From: Zhengitettix transpicula
Taxonomy: Eukaryota > Arthropoda > Insecta > Orthoptera > Tetrigidae
Assembly: GCA_037074705.1 (NCBI GenBank)
Contig: CM073590.1
Coordinates: 165,662,746 to 165,726,745, forward strand
DNA: 64,000 bases
Direction: 5' to 3'
In this document: positions 1 through 11,164 of the stretch, piece by piece
Position numbering within the stretch: the first letter of the stretch is position 1
How the letters are laid out: every line of letters starts with the position of its first letter
Notes under the pieces: model-generated
What the model was told of the DNA's origin: nothing
What the model saw: only the letters and a program-made list of their open reading frames with translations
The model's database searches: none
Program-made: the position numbers and the translations under genes

Positions 1-348
1 TGTAAATTGCTAATAATTGGTAAAAAGCGTCAGATTTCGTTTCAATCATTTCATTTCATTCGTTTCTTTCGTTTCAATCATTTCAATTATCTCGTTTCAA
101 TCATTTCGTTTTTCCTTTTTTTGTAAGTGTATTTGTTAAATTATAACATTAGTTCCGTTTCCTTATCAACCCAGTAAAGACCTTGAGGGTACAGAGTCCA
201 AATAAATTTATCAAATGTATTCAAGTTAAATAAAATTGTTTTGATTTATAAAATTTCATCAGATTTGTGTTATTGTAAATTTGTGTTGTAATAAAAAAAT
301 AATTGTTTGTTTAAATTAGTTTTTATTTTTTATTTTATTTGAGATATT

Positions 349-351
<3 letters not shown>
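1..351 (+). mobile_element. LTR 3' part, gypsy-like family (copy 1, cut by window edge)
   Basis: This is the downstream part of a long terminal repeat that runs in from before the window. It aligns by eye with the ends of the copies at 31943-32898 and 25730-26636: all share a CCCAGTA-AGACC-TGAG core (here at about 170-190), an AT-rich tail, and the closing ATTACA. The LTR ends at 351 and passes straight into a (TA)n tract, as the other copies do. The first 107 bases carry three perfect copies of the 16-mer TCGTTTCAATCATTTC (37-52, 69-84, 92-107), which the other copies lack. The assignment to the LTR class rests on the copy at 25730, which keeps a primer-binding-site-like sequence. Confidence 0.6.

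Positions 352-398
<47 letters not shown>
352..398. repeat. (TA)n microsatellite
   Basis: Uninterrupted TA dinucleotide tract between the end of an LTR and the left end of a mariner element. Its last TA serves as the mariner target duplication. Confidence 0.95.
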
Positions 399-402
<4 letters not shown>

Positions 403-505
403 GGTGAGTCAATAAGTAATGTCTCCTATTTTTTTCTATTTTATTTGTCAAGACAATTAAATGTAATTTACACAGCATAAACCCACAACATTAATGATTA
501 AATTT

Positions 506-601
506 TCACTTTACAATATAGTCTCCGTCCTTTTTCGCATTTTTTGTCCACCTTATAACAAGATCATGTATTCCACTACAGTAAAAAGCGTGGTCTTGCA
601 T
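506..601 (-). pseudogene. Mariner transposase C-terminal remnant
   Basis: Thirty-one codons ending in a TGA at 506-508 read MQDHAFYCSGIHDLVIRW and then a lysine- and aspartate-rich tail. The FYCSGIHDLV-RW-K pattern is the usual end of mariner transposases. It is out of frame with the N-terminal fragment upstream, so the internal deletion also broke the frame. Too short for automatic gene calling, but position, strand and pattern all agree with the element. Confidence 0.75.
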
Positions 602-627
602 CCTAAGTCATCGACGCACGGACGTTT

Positions 628-810
628 TCACGGTGTTTGCCCATCAGCTTCGATACAGCGACGAATCCATCGCCGAACCGTGCTGACATCCACTCTTGTA
701 TCACCATACACATTTTTCAGCATTTCATGCATGCGAACAGGCGTTTCATCATCCGCATTTAAGAATTCAATCAGAGAACGTTTTCTAATACATACGTCAA
801 TGTCAGCCAT
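628..810 (-). pseudogene. Mariner transposase N-terminal helix-turn-helix fragment
   Basis: Sixty residues beginning MADIDVCIRKRS, with the pattern of the first helix-turn-helix of mariner transposases (HTH_48 type): an IEFL-(x5)-ETP segment, then the MHEMLKNVYGD helix and a STVRRWIRR recognition helix. This domain would bind the terminal inverted repeats. The frame stops at 628 after GQTP, where a full transposase would continue for nearly 300 residues. The start is the ATG at 808-810, the first Met of the family pattern. It cannot catalyse transposition. Confidence 0.8.
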
Positions 811-962
811 TTTTAAAGAGAGTGCAGTGAGGTAGATATCATTGCAGTGTATTGGAGAAAAAACGTTTGAGAAATCGGGCCAAATACAAAATTTTCACAT
901 AACTAACTTATTTAAGGAGAAGAAAAATAGAAGGAAGCATTACTTATTGAACCACCCTCGTA

Positions 963-1970
963 TATAACGATCCAATTCTAAAACTACGTAGACAGTAATG
1001 ATTTAAAAGAAAATGAAATTACTGAAATTACTAATTATATCATTCAAGTGAATAAATCTCTATAAATAAAATAGAAAACTTAATCTGACTTTATTAATAC
1101 AAATATAAATAATGTATTATGGCCGAAAGACACAATTCATTTAAAGTTTACATTTACAACAAAACGTTTCGTCCCTACAGTAACAATTCAAACGTTTTGT
1201 AGAAAATATAAATTTTAATTTTAATAAATTCAGACTTTTGGTCATGATACATTAATTATATGTATATTAACATATGAATATCTTATTTGAATATTACATC
1301 CTTACGAGTTGTGGACTTTACGATCTCTTCATCGTTCAGTGTGTAGCATCCAACAGAAAGTTTGCGATTGGCAATTTATTCCGTAATTATTATTTTTAAA
1401 TCACGAACAGTTTGTCCAATATTATTACACTGTGAACAATCTTAAAAATAAATTGTTATGCATTTCATTACATGGTTGGAATGAATCCAGTGTATTCATG
1501 TAATTGAAGTAATGCCCATTGAAGTAGTAGGCTGCGACGCTAATTCCCAGACGAAAAAGATACTACACGCCGGTTAAAGAGCTTAATTAATATTTTTTCT
1601 CGGAAACGCTGTATAATTTGGCTTTAAAAACAGGGTTTCCGGCAGTTAGTAAATGCCTTTCGAATATTTTTAGCTGCATGAATACGATGAAATTACCCAT
1701 TTTTGAAGTATAATGCCTCTTCATAATTTCAATCCCTATTTCGCTCCCTCTGTGGATGAATTATGAAATATCTTTAATTCGGGTTACATACATTGTAATA
1801 AGAAAAAAATTTCATGTTCCTAGAATCAGGTACTTCGGATTATCGGTGACATATCAGCCGTTCTCTCATTTTATATAAATAGCTTACCACTTTTAACTGT
1901 TAAACTAGTATATCATATTTCTATTACTTCAGTATGTATTTATTGTCAAACTAATTTGTTATTGCTATTA
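963..1970. other. AT-rich stretch, nothing recognised
   Basis: About 1 kb of AT-rich DNA on both strands without long open frames, terminal repeats or recognisable motifs. Confidence 0.5.
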
Positions 1971-2335
1971 GTTTTTCTTCGTGATAGGCTATATCAGGGT
2001 TATCCACTTTGATGACTGCTCCCATTAAATAACATAGGAAGTGATTGAAATTGGGGATGTGAGAGGAAGACCAAGGTATCCAATGGTTAACTAGGGTCCC
2101 CTGGCTGTAGTTTAAGGATCCTACCCGGCTTTTGTCTAAATGCGATGCAGCTATAACCCTAGAGAAACCTGCAGGAAGGTCGGGCTATTGGTACTTGTCC
2201 CACGCCATTCCGATAACGGGAGTTCAAGGTTTGTTGTGGGAACGCGACTTATCCGACTCCACGCCTCGACTGGATTTGGGAATCTACTGATAAACTAACT
2301 GGTTTAGTTAAACAGCGAACAACTCTTATGCCAAA
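1971..2335 (-). repeat. Poly(A)-tailed retroposon family R, copy 1
   Basis: A roughly 360-bp unit in reverse orientation. It shares ordered blocks with the copies at 34469, 41630, 44888 and 45408: GGATCCT-ACCCGGC, GAAACCTGCA, GGACAAGTACC (as complement), TCCTATG-TATT and GTGGATAACCCT. This is the most diverged and among the longest copies. Read on its own strand it ends near a short A-rich tail, as the others do. No coding capacity is convincing, and no RNA polymerase III boxes were found, so whether it is a SINE or the 3' end of a larger retroelement is open. Confidence 0.7.
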
Positions 2336-3120
2336 CGTCTGCAACCGGAACATCAATCCCCGAAGCCAGCCTAAATGCTACTTCAATTCAGACAAAATTA
2401 ATGGATTAAATACAGTCATTATAGAATCTAAAAGTTAAATTATTTAAACTAATTAAAATTACTGATATTTGCATATTGGTTAAATAAATGCCACCTGGAT
2501 TTGAAACCAGCGATCAGTAACTAATTAGGGATGGATCTAAATAAGAAAACTACATGAAGAAAGATGAATCTGTGGTCTGATAATATATTAAGTTTCTTGA
2601 TGCAATTAAAGAAATGTTTATCAAAAATTATTTTCAATTTTAAGATAGAGGAGGAATACAATTTTACTTTAAATTGTTTTGTATTTATAATGTGAAATAT
2701 TGTATTATTCCCTTCACCTCTTACATTTTTCTCCGTTATCTGTTTTATCAAGCTAAATAAATCGTGTCATGCATAGTATGTAATATTTATAGCCAGACTG
2801 CGAAAACGTATATAACGTAATAACAAACACTTCTTTCATCTTGAAGAGGATGCAAATATGTACAGAAACATTGTGCTGTTATATAAATACTATGATAAAT
2901 AAAAATATATAATTATAAAAATATGTCAGTTTATGGTCGTTAATTATACGGATTTGATTTCAAAACATGTACACATGATCTTTAATATATTTATCCAAAT
3001 TATCAGAATACTATTTATGAATCCTGAGATCCGAATATCGTAACACCAGTATTGGACTTACTTCTAAATAAAAATAAGTTGAAATTTTCAAGAGCTCAAA
3101 TTGTAAACGAAACATCTATA
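2336..3120. other. AT-rich spacer
   Basis: No supported gene. A B-box-like string near 2495-2510 (minus) has an extra base and no A box, so it is not called as a SINE. Confidence 0.45.
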
Positions 3121-3935
3121 ATCAGTGAGTTGCGAAGTATGAACTTGTGTTGTTTTTTCTTTTTTTTCTTGTAACGACCCTCCACCCCCGACACAAAGAT
3201 GATTATTTCCATTGTCGATAGGGATTAAAATAATACACAAAATATCTGGAGATAAGCAATTTCATTAACCCAGAAAAAAAATCTTTCGAGGAAAATATAG
3301 GCGGTTTTAACATGTTCGAAAATTTACACACCAGCTCCTGGTTTTTTAACGGCATCCTGAATCTCATAATAAAAATGTGTGTTTATGATATCTTATTACT
3401 ACCCGAGTGCCTGACGATACCCAAGTTGTCATAATTAAACTCAGCGACTTCAGTAACCCCGGATTTGGCTCCAATCTAGGTTTTTTTTTATGCAACGCCC
3501 CTCCACTCACACCGCAAAGGGTGCTTCCCTCTTTTGCCGAAAGGGGTTTAAAATTATACAGGAAAAAGCATCGGGAGAAAAACTATCTCATTGACCCGAA
3601 AAATTTTCTTCCTACGAAAATATCGGCCATTTTAACATGTTTGAAAATTTCCATTCCCGACTCAGGGTGTTAAACGGCAACTTCAATCTCATAATTAAAC
3701 TCAGACACACTCATAACCACGGAATAGACTCTAATATCAGTTGTTTTAGCGTTATTTTTGTAAATGACCCTCCACCCCTAAGTGCGCTCCCCTCCAATAC
3801 AGAAAAGGGTAGAAATTATACACATCATCATCGGAAGGAACACTATTAATCACATTGACCCCCTAAAAATATTTATTCGACGTAAATATTGGCCGTTTCA
3901 GCACGTTTGAAACTTTCGACTCCTGTACACCCCCG
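3121..3935. repeat. Diverged tandem array, three units
   Basis: Three successive units of about 265-325 bp share ordered landmarks. CCCTCCAC blocks lie near 3178, 3498 and 3766; AACATGTTCGAAAAT-like blocks near 3309, 3633 and 3898; CATCTCATAAT-AAA-like blocks near 3355 and 3685. Each unit also has a poly(T) stretch before the CCCTCCAC block and a CATTGACCC/CATTAACCC block near its middle. The units differ considerably, so the array is old. Two 70-88 codon frames overlapping it are by-products of the repeat rather than genes. Confidence 0.75.
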
Positions 3936-3961
3936 CCCCTGGGAATGGTAGATGAGTCTTA

Positions 3962-3977
3962 CCCCCCCCCCCCCCCC
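3962..3977. repeat. Poly(C) run
   Basis: Sixteen consecutive C, just after the tandem array. Unusual in such AT-rich DNA and a likely site of length variation. Confidence 0.9.
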
Positions 3978-4306
3978 AATGTTTGATGCCAATTCAAAAG
4001 GAACAGGTGTACGAAATTTTTACAAATAATCTCCAAGGAGTGTGTGCGGAACATACACGAAAATCCACAAACTCATGTATTTATTAGACGATTAAATACT
4101 AGACGTCAAATTAAATAATATTCAATTAATCTAAATATTATGAATTCTTAATGGAGGTAATATGAATCTTGTATTTAATATGACAGAACAGACTTATAAA
4201 TTCATTAAATATATATTACTTGTCAGTTAAAATTTTTTAATAATAAATATATATGTTTTAAATATTTAATGAATGCTTTTTATTCATTTAATAACTTATT
4301 TCCTCA

Positions 4307-4464
4307 GTCCTAAATGATCTATCATTCTTTAAATACAAAATTGCAACTGGTGTTGCCACGAAAACTGAACAAACAAGTGAAATAATGGTAGCTTTCGGCT
4401 CAAGCAGATGGAAAAGCTTGTTCATATTCAGTCGTAATAGTTTCAGTGTGACAAGACGGAAGAG
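4307..4464 (+). CDS. Candidate internal exon of an unrecognised host gene
   Basis: A 158-base stretch is preceded by a good splice acceptor (pyrimidine-rich CTTATTTCCTCAG ending at 4306) and followed by a donor-like GAG|GTAAAT at 4465. One frame is open across it. It reads LNDLSFFKYKIATGV near the start and GSSRWKSLFIFSRN then SFSVTRRK near the end, which looks protein-like with a basic end. Its base composition is richer in G and C than the surroundings. I do not recognise the protein. The opposite strand is also open here (4288-4497), so chance cannot be excluded. Inference from splice signals and frame only. Confidence 0.35.
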
Positions 4465-4469
4465 GTAAA

Positions 4470-6954
4470 TGCTCGCTGGAGGGCGCAGGTGTGTCAAAAA
4501 GCCTCTTCTCGCATTGTTTCAAGCCCGACATTTCGACAAGTAGCTGACGAAGCGAGCAGCTTAAACACGCCCCGCGGGACGGGAATCCAGCGTAAGCCTG
4601 ACAATCCCAATCCAGATACAAGTTTCTTCTGACGTCAATAACAAAGCCAACACGTATTCTTCTCTATTATGTAAAAAATAATTATAATTAAACGAGTAAT
4701 GGGAGATTAAATATCACAGAGACGATATTTAGCGGAATTTAATATACCTACAAGCATGAAATTTTTGAAAAACGAAGAAAATTTCGGTGTCGTTCATTAC
4801 GACTGGTACAACTGCGTACGTAATGGGAACGTTTTCAGAGCAAGAACAATCAAGTATTCAGGTCTATTTATCCATAAATACGGTGACTACGTCAAAAACC
4901 TGTGTCAATAATATAGATGAAAGTCTACAGTTCCTACAATATTTCATCCAATCTTTCGCAAAATATTAATGGGTCAAATGATGCAACTTAAACGCCATTA
5001 GCTTCAAAAATAAAACAGAACGCATGTCTTCTCGAACTGATCATCCACTGCATGCTTCGTAATCTTTTTTAAGACGAATTTGAATAAAAGATAACTTAAA
5101 TATATTTTTTAATATAAAAGATATTCTCGTCGATTGCTATGTGATTCATTTAACATGAAAACTTTGAGCAGATATCAAGCTTGTTACATTTCCCTTGAAC
5201 AGCCTCAATATTCTGGATTCGAATATTAATATTATTACACAATTTTGACAAGACAAGATTAAATTAGTCAAATATATAAATAAGCCAATGAAGTCGCAAA
5301 ACTTTATACAGTTAAATTCGAGAATTACGTCTCCTGAAATGAAAAAAAAATTAATTCAAAATTTTGAACCTCGTCGTGTAATACATAAATTAGAAAGGAG
5401 ACCTACATTAATATAAAATTGATATTGGGCTAACGTTAAGTATAAATAAAATATAGCAGTCAATAAAGTCAGAATAATTTGAATTTAATAAAATTAGATT
5501 AGAAAATTACGTGTTTTCAAACAATAAAAAAAACTTGCAACGCTACTACCCATCTTTTAGGACCCCATCTGGTACTGTATTAATAAAAAAAACAATGTGA
5601 CCTAAATTAAATCTGTTACGCAAATAATATCTTTGGAATACAACAAAAATCATTATGACGTTGTTAAATCCAAAATATGATTCAGAGAGGTGTAAAAAAA
5701 TAGGCTACAAACATATTAATAAGTTCATGCGTTGTGAAATTTATTTATTTTATTTGAAATTGATATAGAATATAACTTCTTCATGACGTTCGTGAGGCTA
5801 AATTTGGATTAAAAGAAGTGTAAAAAAATGTACAGGTTACAAAACAAACATATATAACATAAATAAAGACATTTTACAATTTGTGTGTGAATTGAAATTT
5901 TTCTACTGATTTTAATCCAAATTGAAATTAAAAAACAACCAAAAAAATTATTAATTTAGATCTCCTTTCTGATTAATGTATTTGCTAATACAGTCCCAAA
6001 GTTTCACATATTTGTTGCATTTTGCTTACATTTTCAAGTGATGTAACGCTTGAATTTAATAGTATTAAATGCCCAAATTTTCTGACTTAATTGAATCAAT
6101 TATTATTCAAGCGCATTGCTCGATTTATACTATCATATAAATATAAATTTTAAATTAAAAAAGATTAACCATAGGAAAGCGTAGGATATTCCATCATCCT
6201 TGTCTTTACTGTTTATAGATATTTAAATATTTATTTTCATATTTCATATAAATATTATTTTCATATAAACTGGTAGTTTGGGTTTGATATTTAACTGTTC
6301 TAAGAATATATATGTTTAAATATTTTCATCATTATATGTAGGAAATGCTAAAAAAATCTATAAAAACCCAGGGATAAATATCACGTAATAAAATTTATTC
6401 AATTTTCACATATTAACACAAGTCAACATATAAAACATATCCTACAATTTGATATTTGCTTTTATAAGTAAATTATGAATTATAGAGGGGATATATATTT
6501 TATTGGTATTTAAAATCTGCGTACATCGAAACGAACGTTCACATCACTAAGCGAATCGACAAAGGGGTGGGGGGAGCTATTTATAGAAAGACGAAAGCGT
6601 GAGAAATATTAAGGGATGTTTCATAAAGCTGCCGCTTTCTATAGTACAGAAGCAGCTCTGAAAGCGGAGGGAAGGTATTAAATGCTGTATGAAGGGCATT
6701 CGAATGTGTCTGAAATTCCAGTGCTTCAAGCGCATTGAAAATCTAGGAACATAATACCCGACGAACTTGGGGAATCACGGTGCAGATCTGATTGAGAACG
6801 CTTTTTATCGAGGTGGTTGAAAAGGTCCAATTTGAAATATTTTATAGAAATTGAAATTAATTATATGTCCTCAAATGCAATAGTTTTCAATCTTATTAAT
6901 CATTGTAGAGTTGAAGTATTGATAGTCAAAAGTACATTATAGATTCGTACATCG
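4470..6954. other. AT-rich stretch without recognised genes
   Basis: A GC-richer patch continues to about 4620 and may be exon-flanking or repeat sequence. From 4650 to 6500 the DNA is very AT-rich. A more balanced segment at 6530-6830 includes a G-rich run near 6565. No frames or repeats I can name. Confidence 0.45.
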
Positions 6955-8224
6955 CTAACCCTCAGTTAGTCGCGCTAGGTCCAGGGGACCGACGCAATAT
7001 AATTTCTTTATCTCCGAAGCCAAGTTAGATACAGGGATGAACTTTTATGACATCTCAGACGAATGTGTTTACAATAATCTGCCAAGTTCACACTCCAAAG
7101 GCAATGGCAGTTTCTCGGAAAATGACGTTTCAATAAGGAAGTAGTGGGTCTTCGGCCCAAGAAACCTCCTGCGACAACTCACGTCAGTATTTTTCTCGGC
7201 CTATCCGAAGAAGTACGGAGTGATTAATATAGTTCCTTTTCGTAAAAATCTTTGACTATTATTCGGTTTTAGAACAAAATATTTATTTTTTGATACTTAA
7301 ATTTTTATTGTCATAAGTGGATTTTATATTTGTGTTTTTTTTATTACAACTTTCCGTTTTTCTGTTTGTGAAAAGTTGTGGATAATGTGTACAAATATAT
7401 ACAACTTGAATAATCCTCAATATGTTGATGAAATTCGTCTTCTTTTAATAGAATATACCATGACACAAATGTTGTATACGACGACGATATTTAAGAATCA
7501 TCAGATGAATCCGAAACTTAAGACATTTTACGGACTAGATATGACGCCCAGATACGGATCATAAAATTGACGGATTAGATTTAGAAAAAAATGCGGGCCA
7601 TGTTTCTAGATAACTAAAATAGTGTAAGACACAATATTGATGTGAAAAGTGTGAAACTTTTTTTTTTGTTTTTGCGTATCCACAAAAAAATAATTTGCCA
7701 ACAATGCCTTGTCATAATTAAAAAAAACATTGGAACAGACTGATTAATGAATGTATTATACCAACAACGTGATTATTTAGATTATGATATTATGTATAAA
7801 AATATAATTTATAAGCATCTCATCATCATTTTCACAAAAATCAATTAAAAGTAACCATATAAATGACTATCAGCATTTTTATCAATTATATTTGAAGCTC
7901 TCTGGAACAGTTTATCTATCTACTATATAACTGACGTTTGGTTTACAAAATTAGGGTCTTAATATTTGATGATTATATTTACAAAGGATATTGTCATATT
8001 CGGAAATTAAAATGTTTTTGATAGTAGATTTTCTTTAACCAATATTTTAAACAAAGTGGCAAGTTTTAATTAAATCAGACAGTAAGTGTAAGTATGAATT
8101 ATATACATATGTGACTAAAATACGTTTGTTAAATGTCTGTAAAAATATTCAAAATAATTGGTTCAGGAAAGTGGTCAGCAACGGAATAATTAACTTTAGG
8201 TCCACTGGACTAACGGAGGGTAAA
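6955..8224 (+). mobile_element. Decayed piggyBac-like element
   Basis: The left end CCCTCAGTTAGTC (6959-6971) and the reverse complement of the right end at 8208-8220 (CCCTCCGTTAGTC) differ at one position, and both are followed inside by a GGTCCA-GG-AC block. The flanking tetranucleotides, CTAA and TAAA, look like mutated TTAA, the piggyBac target. About 420 bp in, a short frame carries a piggyBac-style N-terminus. The rest of the 1.27 kb is non-coding AT-rich DNA, so the transposase is essentially lost. The call combines a seen end match with family knowledge; the degraded TTAA is its weak point. Confidence 0.5.
7376..7564 (+). pseudogene. piggyBac transposase N-terminal remnant (tentative)
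   Basis: A 62-codon frame contains NNPQYVDEIRLLLIE, resembling the start of piggyBac transposases, where N-P-R-Y-(V/I)-EEIRRLL is common. Just downstream a second frame reads DDD then ESSDESE-like residues, matching the acidic stretch that normally follows. The two are out of register, so at least one frameshift is present. No DDD catalytic core remains. Lies inside the element bounded by CCCTC-GTTAGTC ends. Confidence 0.45.
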
Positions 8225-8436
8225 ATTATGATAAGATGATGTTATTTTAATTCTGAAAAATTGTTGTTTCAATGAATTATGAATCGTTAATCACTATTGT
8301 TCCTATTTCATCACGATTTATTTTATTTTCTTGGTCGTATTTTAGCAATTTGATAATAAGAATTATATATTTAAGGTAGAACCCGTTATGAATATGTTTA
8401 AATGTAGTTTAAATTACTTTTACTTTTTATTCATAT

Positions 8437-8710
8437 TTGGAGTTTATATTGAAACCATTGTGGACATGTGGCAGCAATCTTTTGGGATGCGTTTGTATAG
8501 CGTACATCACTATTATGTATTCAACGATGCCAATCCAAAATACTCAGATGTACGACAAACGCCACAATTTACGTATCAAACGACAGAATTCCCTTGATCC
8601 AGGATGTCATACAAGAACGCGGCATCAAGCACTACGAAAATGAAGTCATACCAATTCAGTAATGCAGCCACTCCGGACTCAACAGGACTGCAGAAGGATC
8701 AAAAGACGCA
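8437..8710 (+). pseudogene. Jockey-like LINE, fragment of the ORF2 C-terminal region
   Basis: Two short collinear stretches match the part after the reverse transcriptase in Jockey-clade LINEs. ILKPLWTCG (family pattern ILKPIWTYG) lies near 8450, and QRCQSKILRCTTNA then YVSND near 8522-8590, corresponding to IQRFQSK-LR--TNAPWYVSN. The last open piece ends at 8662. Frameshifts and stops separate the parts. The better-kept copy at 50831-52461 has the same order of motifs (KAIIKSIWT, QRFQSKTLRMLENAPWYVSN). A dead fragment with no 5' part. Confidence 0.7.
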
Positions 8711-9500
8711 CTCCCATTGATCACAGTCAAGAGGTTTATTGACTCTGCTGTTTTTAACTTTTCTGTCTGAAGTGGCTATCTTTCTTATTAATGATTTGTT
8801 TATTATTAAATTTCATATATGGGTTTTTCCTACGATTTTTCCGTAAAAAAATCCCGGTACCGTCGACATTTTTCCTCATCATTAAAAATAAAAATAACTT
8901 AACATGGCATTAGGCCTGATGCTCAGCTATGCCTTTTATTCTTGAATTTTTACTTTCATCATCTTATAACTTTTTGGGAACATTGTCTTCATTATAACCT
9001 TAAAAACTGCAATTTTTCTTCACATATTTGTCCAATTTATTAGTTTGGGAAAATAATACTTAATTGTTACGAGGCAATCTCCTCCATTTAAGTTTATTGA
9101 TTGTTACAAGAAGGAAACAGAAAGAGTTATAAAAAATATTATAGTATTTAGGTGACACAATAAAATACGAAAAATTTCTTTCGCAGGTATTATTAATGGG
9201 AATTCTCATTCATGACTAACATCCCTAAACATGAAGTTACTAATGTATGTTTTGGGATTAGCAAGTATCGCGCCTAAATATTAGAGTACCACATCATAAA
9301 GTGAAATGAGTTTTGTTATCAGAAAATCTTTTCAGCTGAATAAGTTTCAGTTAGCATGCCAATTGCAAACAAAGTATTTAATTTGTATTCTTTCAGTACA
9401 TATACTTAAATTGCTCCTGTGAAGAAATCATATTACCAAAATCACATACATGTTTTAATACAGATGACACTAATCGGAATGAAATATGTCATTACGATAT
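8711..9500. other. AT-rich spacer
   Basis: No gene, terminal repeat or structural RNA recognised. Confidence 0.45.
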
Positions 9501-9525
9501 TCTTCACCGGCCTATGTTTTCAAAA

Positions 9526-9558
9526 CTGTCCGACGGCTAACACCGCCATCTTCTTCAG
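9526..9558 (-). ncRNA. Hammerhead-like motif, Penelope-type (copy A)
   Basis: On the minus strand the motif starts CTGAAGA, then AGATGGC, a short loop and GCCGTC, ending GGACAG where a hammerhead would have GAAAC. The ATGGC/GCCGT arms form helix II. The GAAA box is mutated, so it is unlikely to cleave. Penelope-like retroelements are known to carry hammerhead motifs in their terminal repeats. A chance frame (9419-9670) over this region is not called. Confidence 0.4.
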
Positions 9559-9859
9559 CCTGTTCACTGGGATTACCTGGATGGAAACACGAGAAGAATT
9601 TCTTAAGTCTATACACCGGGAAAGCCTTCGACCTTTAAGGTCCTACAATGGTTCATTTTATACATATTAAATCTTTCTTTTCCTTAGACATTTTGTCTAC
9701 TCGTTTGTCTTCCTTTTCTATTATGCTGTAACACCCGAGATCTATCTTTGGCGCTTTTAAACGATTTAATTATTGGTAAATTTTGCGGAAAAGCAGTATC
9801 AATCTTGCAGATAACTTATATTTTAAACGAAATGATTTGAAAATTAATAGTAAGATAAA

Positions 9860-9903
9860 ATAGACAAAAACAAACAAATTGAAGTGATGATATAAATACC
9901 ACA
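9860..9903 (-). repeat. Copy of the 50.4-kb palindrome arm
   Basis: The reverse complement reads GTGGTATTTATATCATCACTT and then an AATTTGT run. This matches the distal part of the arm at 50463-50517 and its relative at 44.67 kb. The GAAACGTTGTGT part is missing here. Confidence 0.6.
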
Positions 9904-11164
9904 TATTTATATCATCATCATATCATCTTTTTTTATGATCACTTGATTTTTTCTGTATTTGGCTATTTTATCTTATTATTATATTTTAAACTTTTAGGTA
10001 ATAAATTGTCTGCACATTGTACTCCTATAAAAATTCTTAGTAATTTGTTTAATATTTGAGGCTTCAGGTGCAATCTAATGGGTTTTATCAGAACATGTGT
10101 CGTCCGAACAGAACGGTATATTGTTTTGGGAGATAAAGGGAAATATAATGTTGCAATGTATTTTTGGAAGACCAAGTTGACTATTGTTGACCCAACCGTT
10201 CTAGAGGTTCTAGCTTTGTTTTCATGCAGAGCAGAGTGTACGTCTCTCACCGAAGCGAGTATTGAGAGTTGTAAAACTTAGAGGAGCCGGCGAGCAACTC
10301 TGTCTTTGTAAAAAGACCTGAGGGAAAAGTCATCCAAGCCGGACGAGAAGAGTGATTGCTGCAGTGAGGCAACCTGATACGGCGCCACACAAGCAGTAGT
10401 ATTATATAAATAAAAGTTTTATAGTCGGATGATCCACCGCCTTCGCCATGACCATACCAATAAACTTTCTCATCGTAACTAGTCATCAAACAAGAGGGAG
10501 AATCAGCTTACGGGAAGAAGAGCAGTCCCACGTCGTCATCCGCATGAATCAACAATCCAAGGACAACAATAAAACCTAGGGTTACGTGAGCAAACACGTT
10601 ATACGTATATATCCTTTCTACAAATATGAACATTTAAAATAATTATGTTAGTTCATTGCTCAAAATAGTAATTCTAATTCAGTATCGACCCTAATTCAGA
10701 GGTACAGATATCACTAAACACACTCATGATATTAATAAATCTAATAACGTGTATAGGTTACGTGTAATTAAATTTAATATAATTATTTTTTGTTTGTTTT
10801 ATTAATTTATAACTAGAAAGAAATATTTCGTTATAATCATTCTAATGACTCACAGGTTTATAGCTTTCTTGATAATGTCATGAATTTATCAGATATGTCC
10901 TGAGAGCATCCCGCAACAATAAGCCTCTTTACTACTAAAATGAGCATTAAAAAGTTTGAATAAATTTTAATCTGTTGTTGTAAGATTAAAACTAGGAGGC
11001 ACTTGGTGTTTCTGCATGGTTGTGAAGCGCTCAGGCAAATTTACTTCTTATTGAAAAGAATAGAATACACGGCTTTTTTTGTGTAAAGGAGTGTATAATG
11101 CATATCTAAGATATATAAATGAAAATCCACTACTCCCAGAAAGTGTAAAGAAAAATACCTGAAG
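9904..11164. other. Stretch with a GC-richer patch, nothing recognised
   Basis: 10200-10500 is GC-richer and open on both strands in short frames, which may be a decayed repeat or exon. No family pattern recognised. The remainder is AT-rich. Confidence 0.4.

Larger units (their letters stand above)
399..960 (-). mobile_element. Internally deleted mariner element
   Basis: A 562-bp Tc1/mariner element. The left end (399-421) and the reverse complement of the right end (938-960) match at 20 of 23 positions, both carrying GAGGGTG followed by TCAATAAGTAATG. TA flanks both ends (397-398, 961-962), the target duplication typical of this superfamily. Inside, on the minus strand, lie only the first about 60 residues and the last 31 residues of a transposase; the catalytic DDD domain is missing. 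The copy is therefore non-autonomous and probably moved by, or decayed from, a full element elsewhere. Flanking TA tract and ends are seen directly; the deletion is inferred from family architecture. Confidence 0.88.

Noticed and set aside
2490..2515. B-box-like GGTTTCAAATCC on the minus strand
   Set aside because: It has an extra base in the box, no A box and no SINE body. A similar weak string near 28955 was also set aside.
3121..3935. CRISPR-like or regulatory direct-repeat array
   Set aside because: Units are about 300 bp and diverged end to end, with no short identical repeats separated by unique spacers.
9419..9670. 83-codon frame with hydrophobic stretch
   Set aside because: It lies across a hammerhead-like repeat element and has no counterpart pattern, so it is treated as chance.
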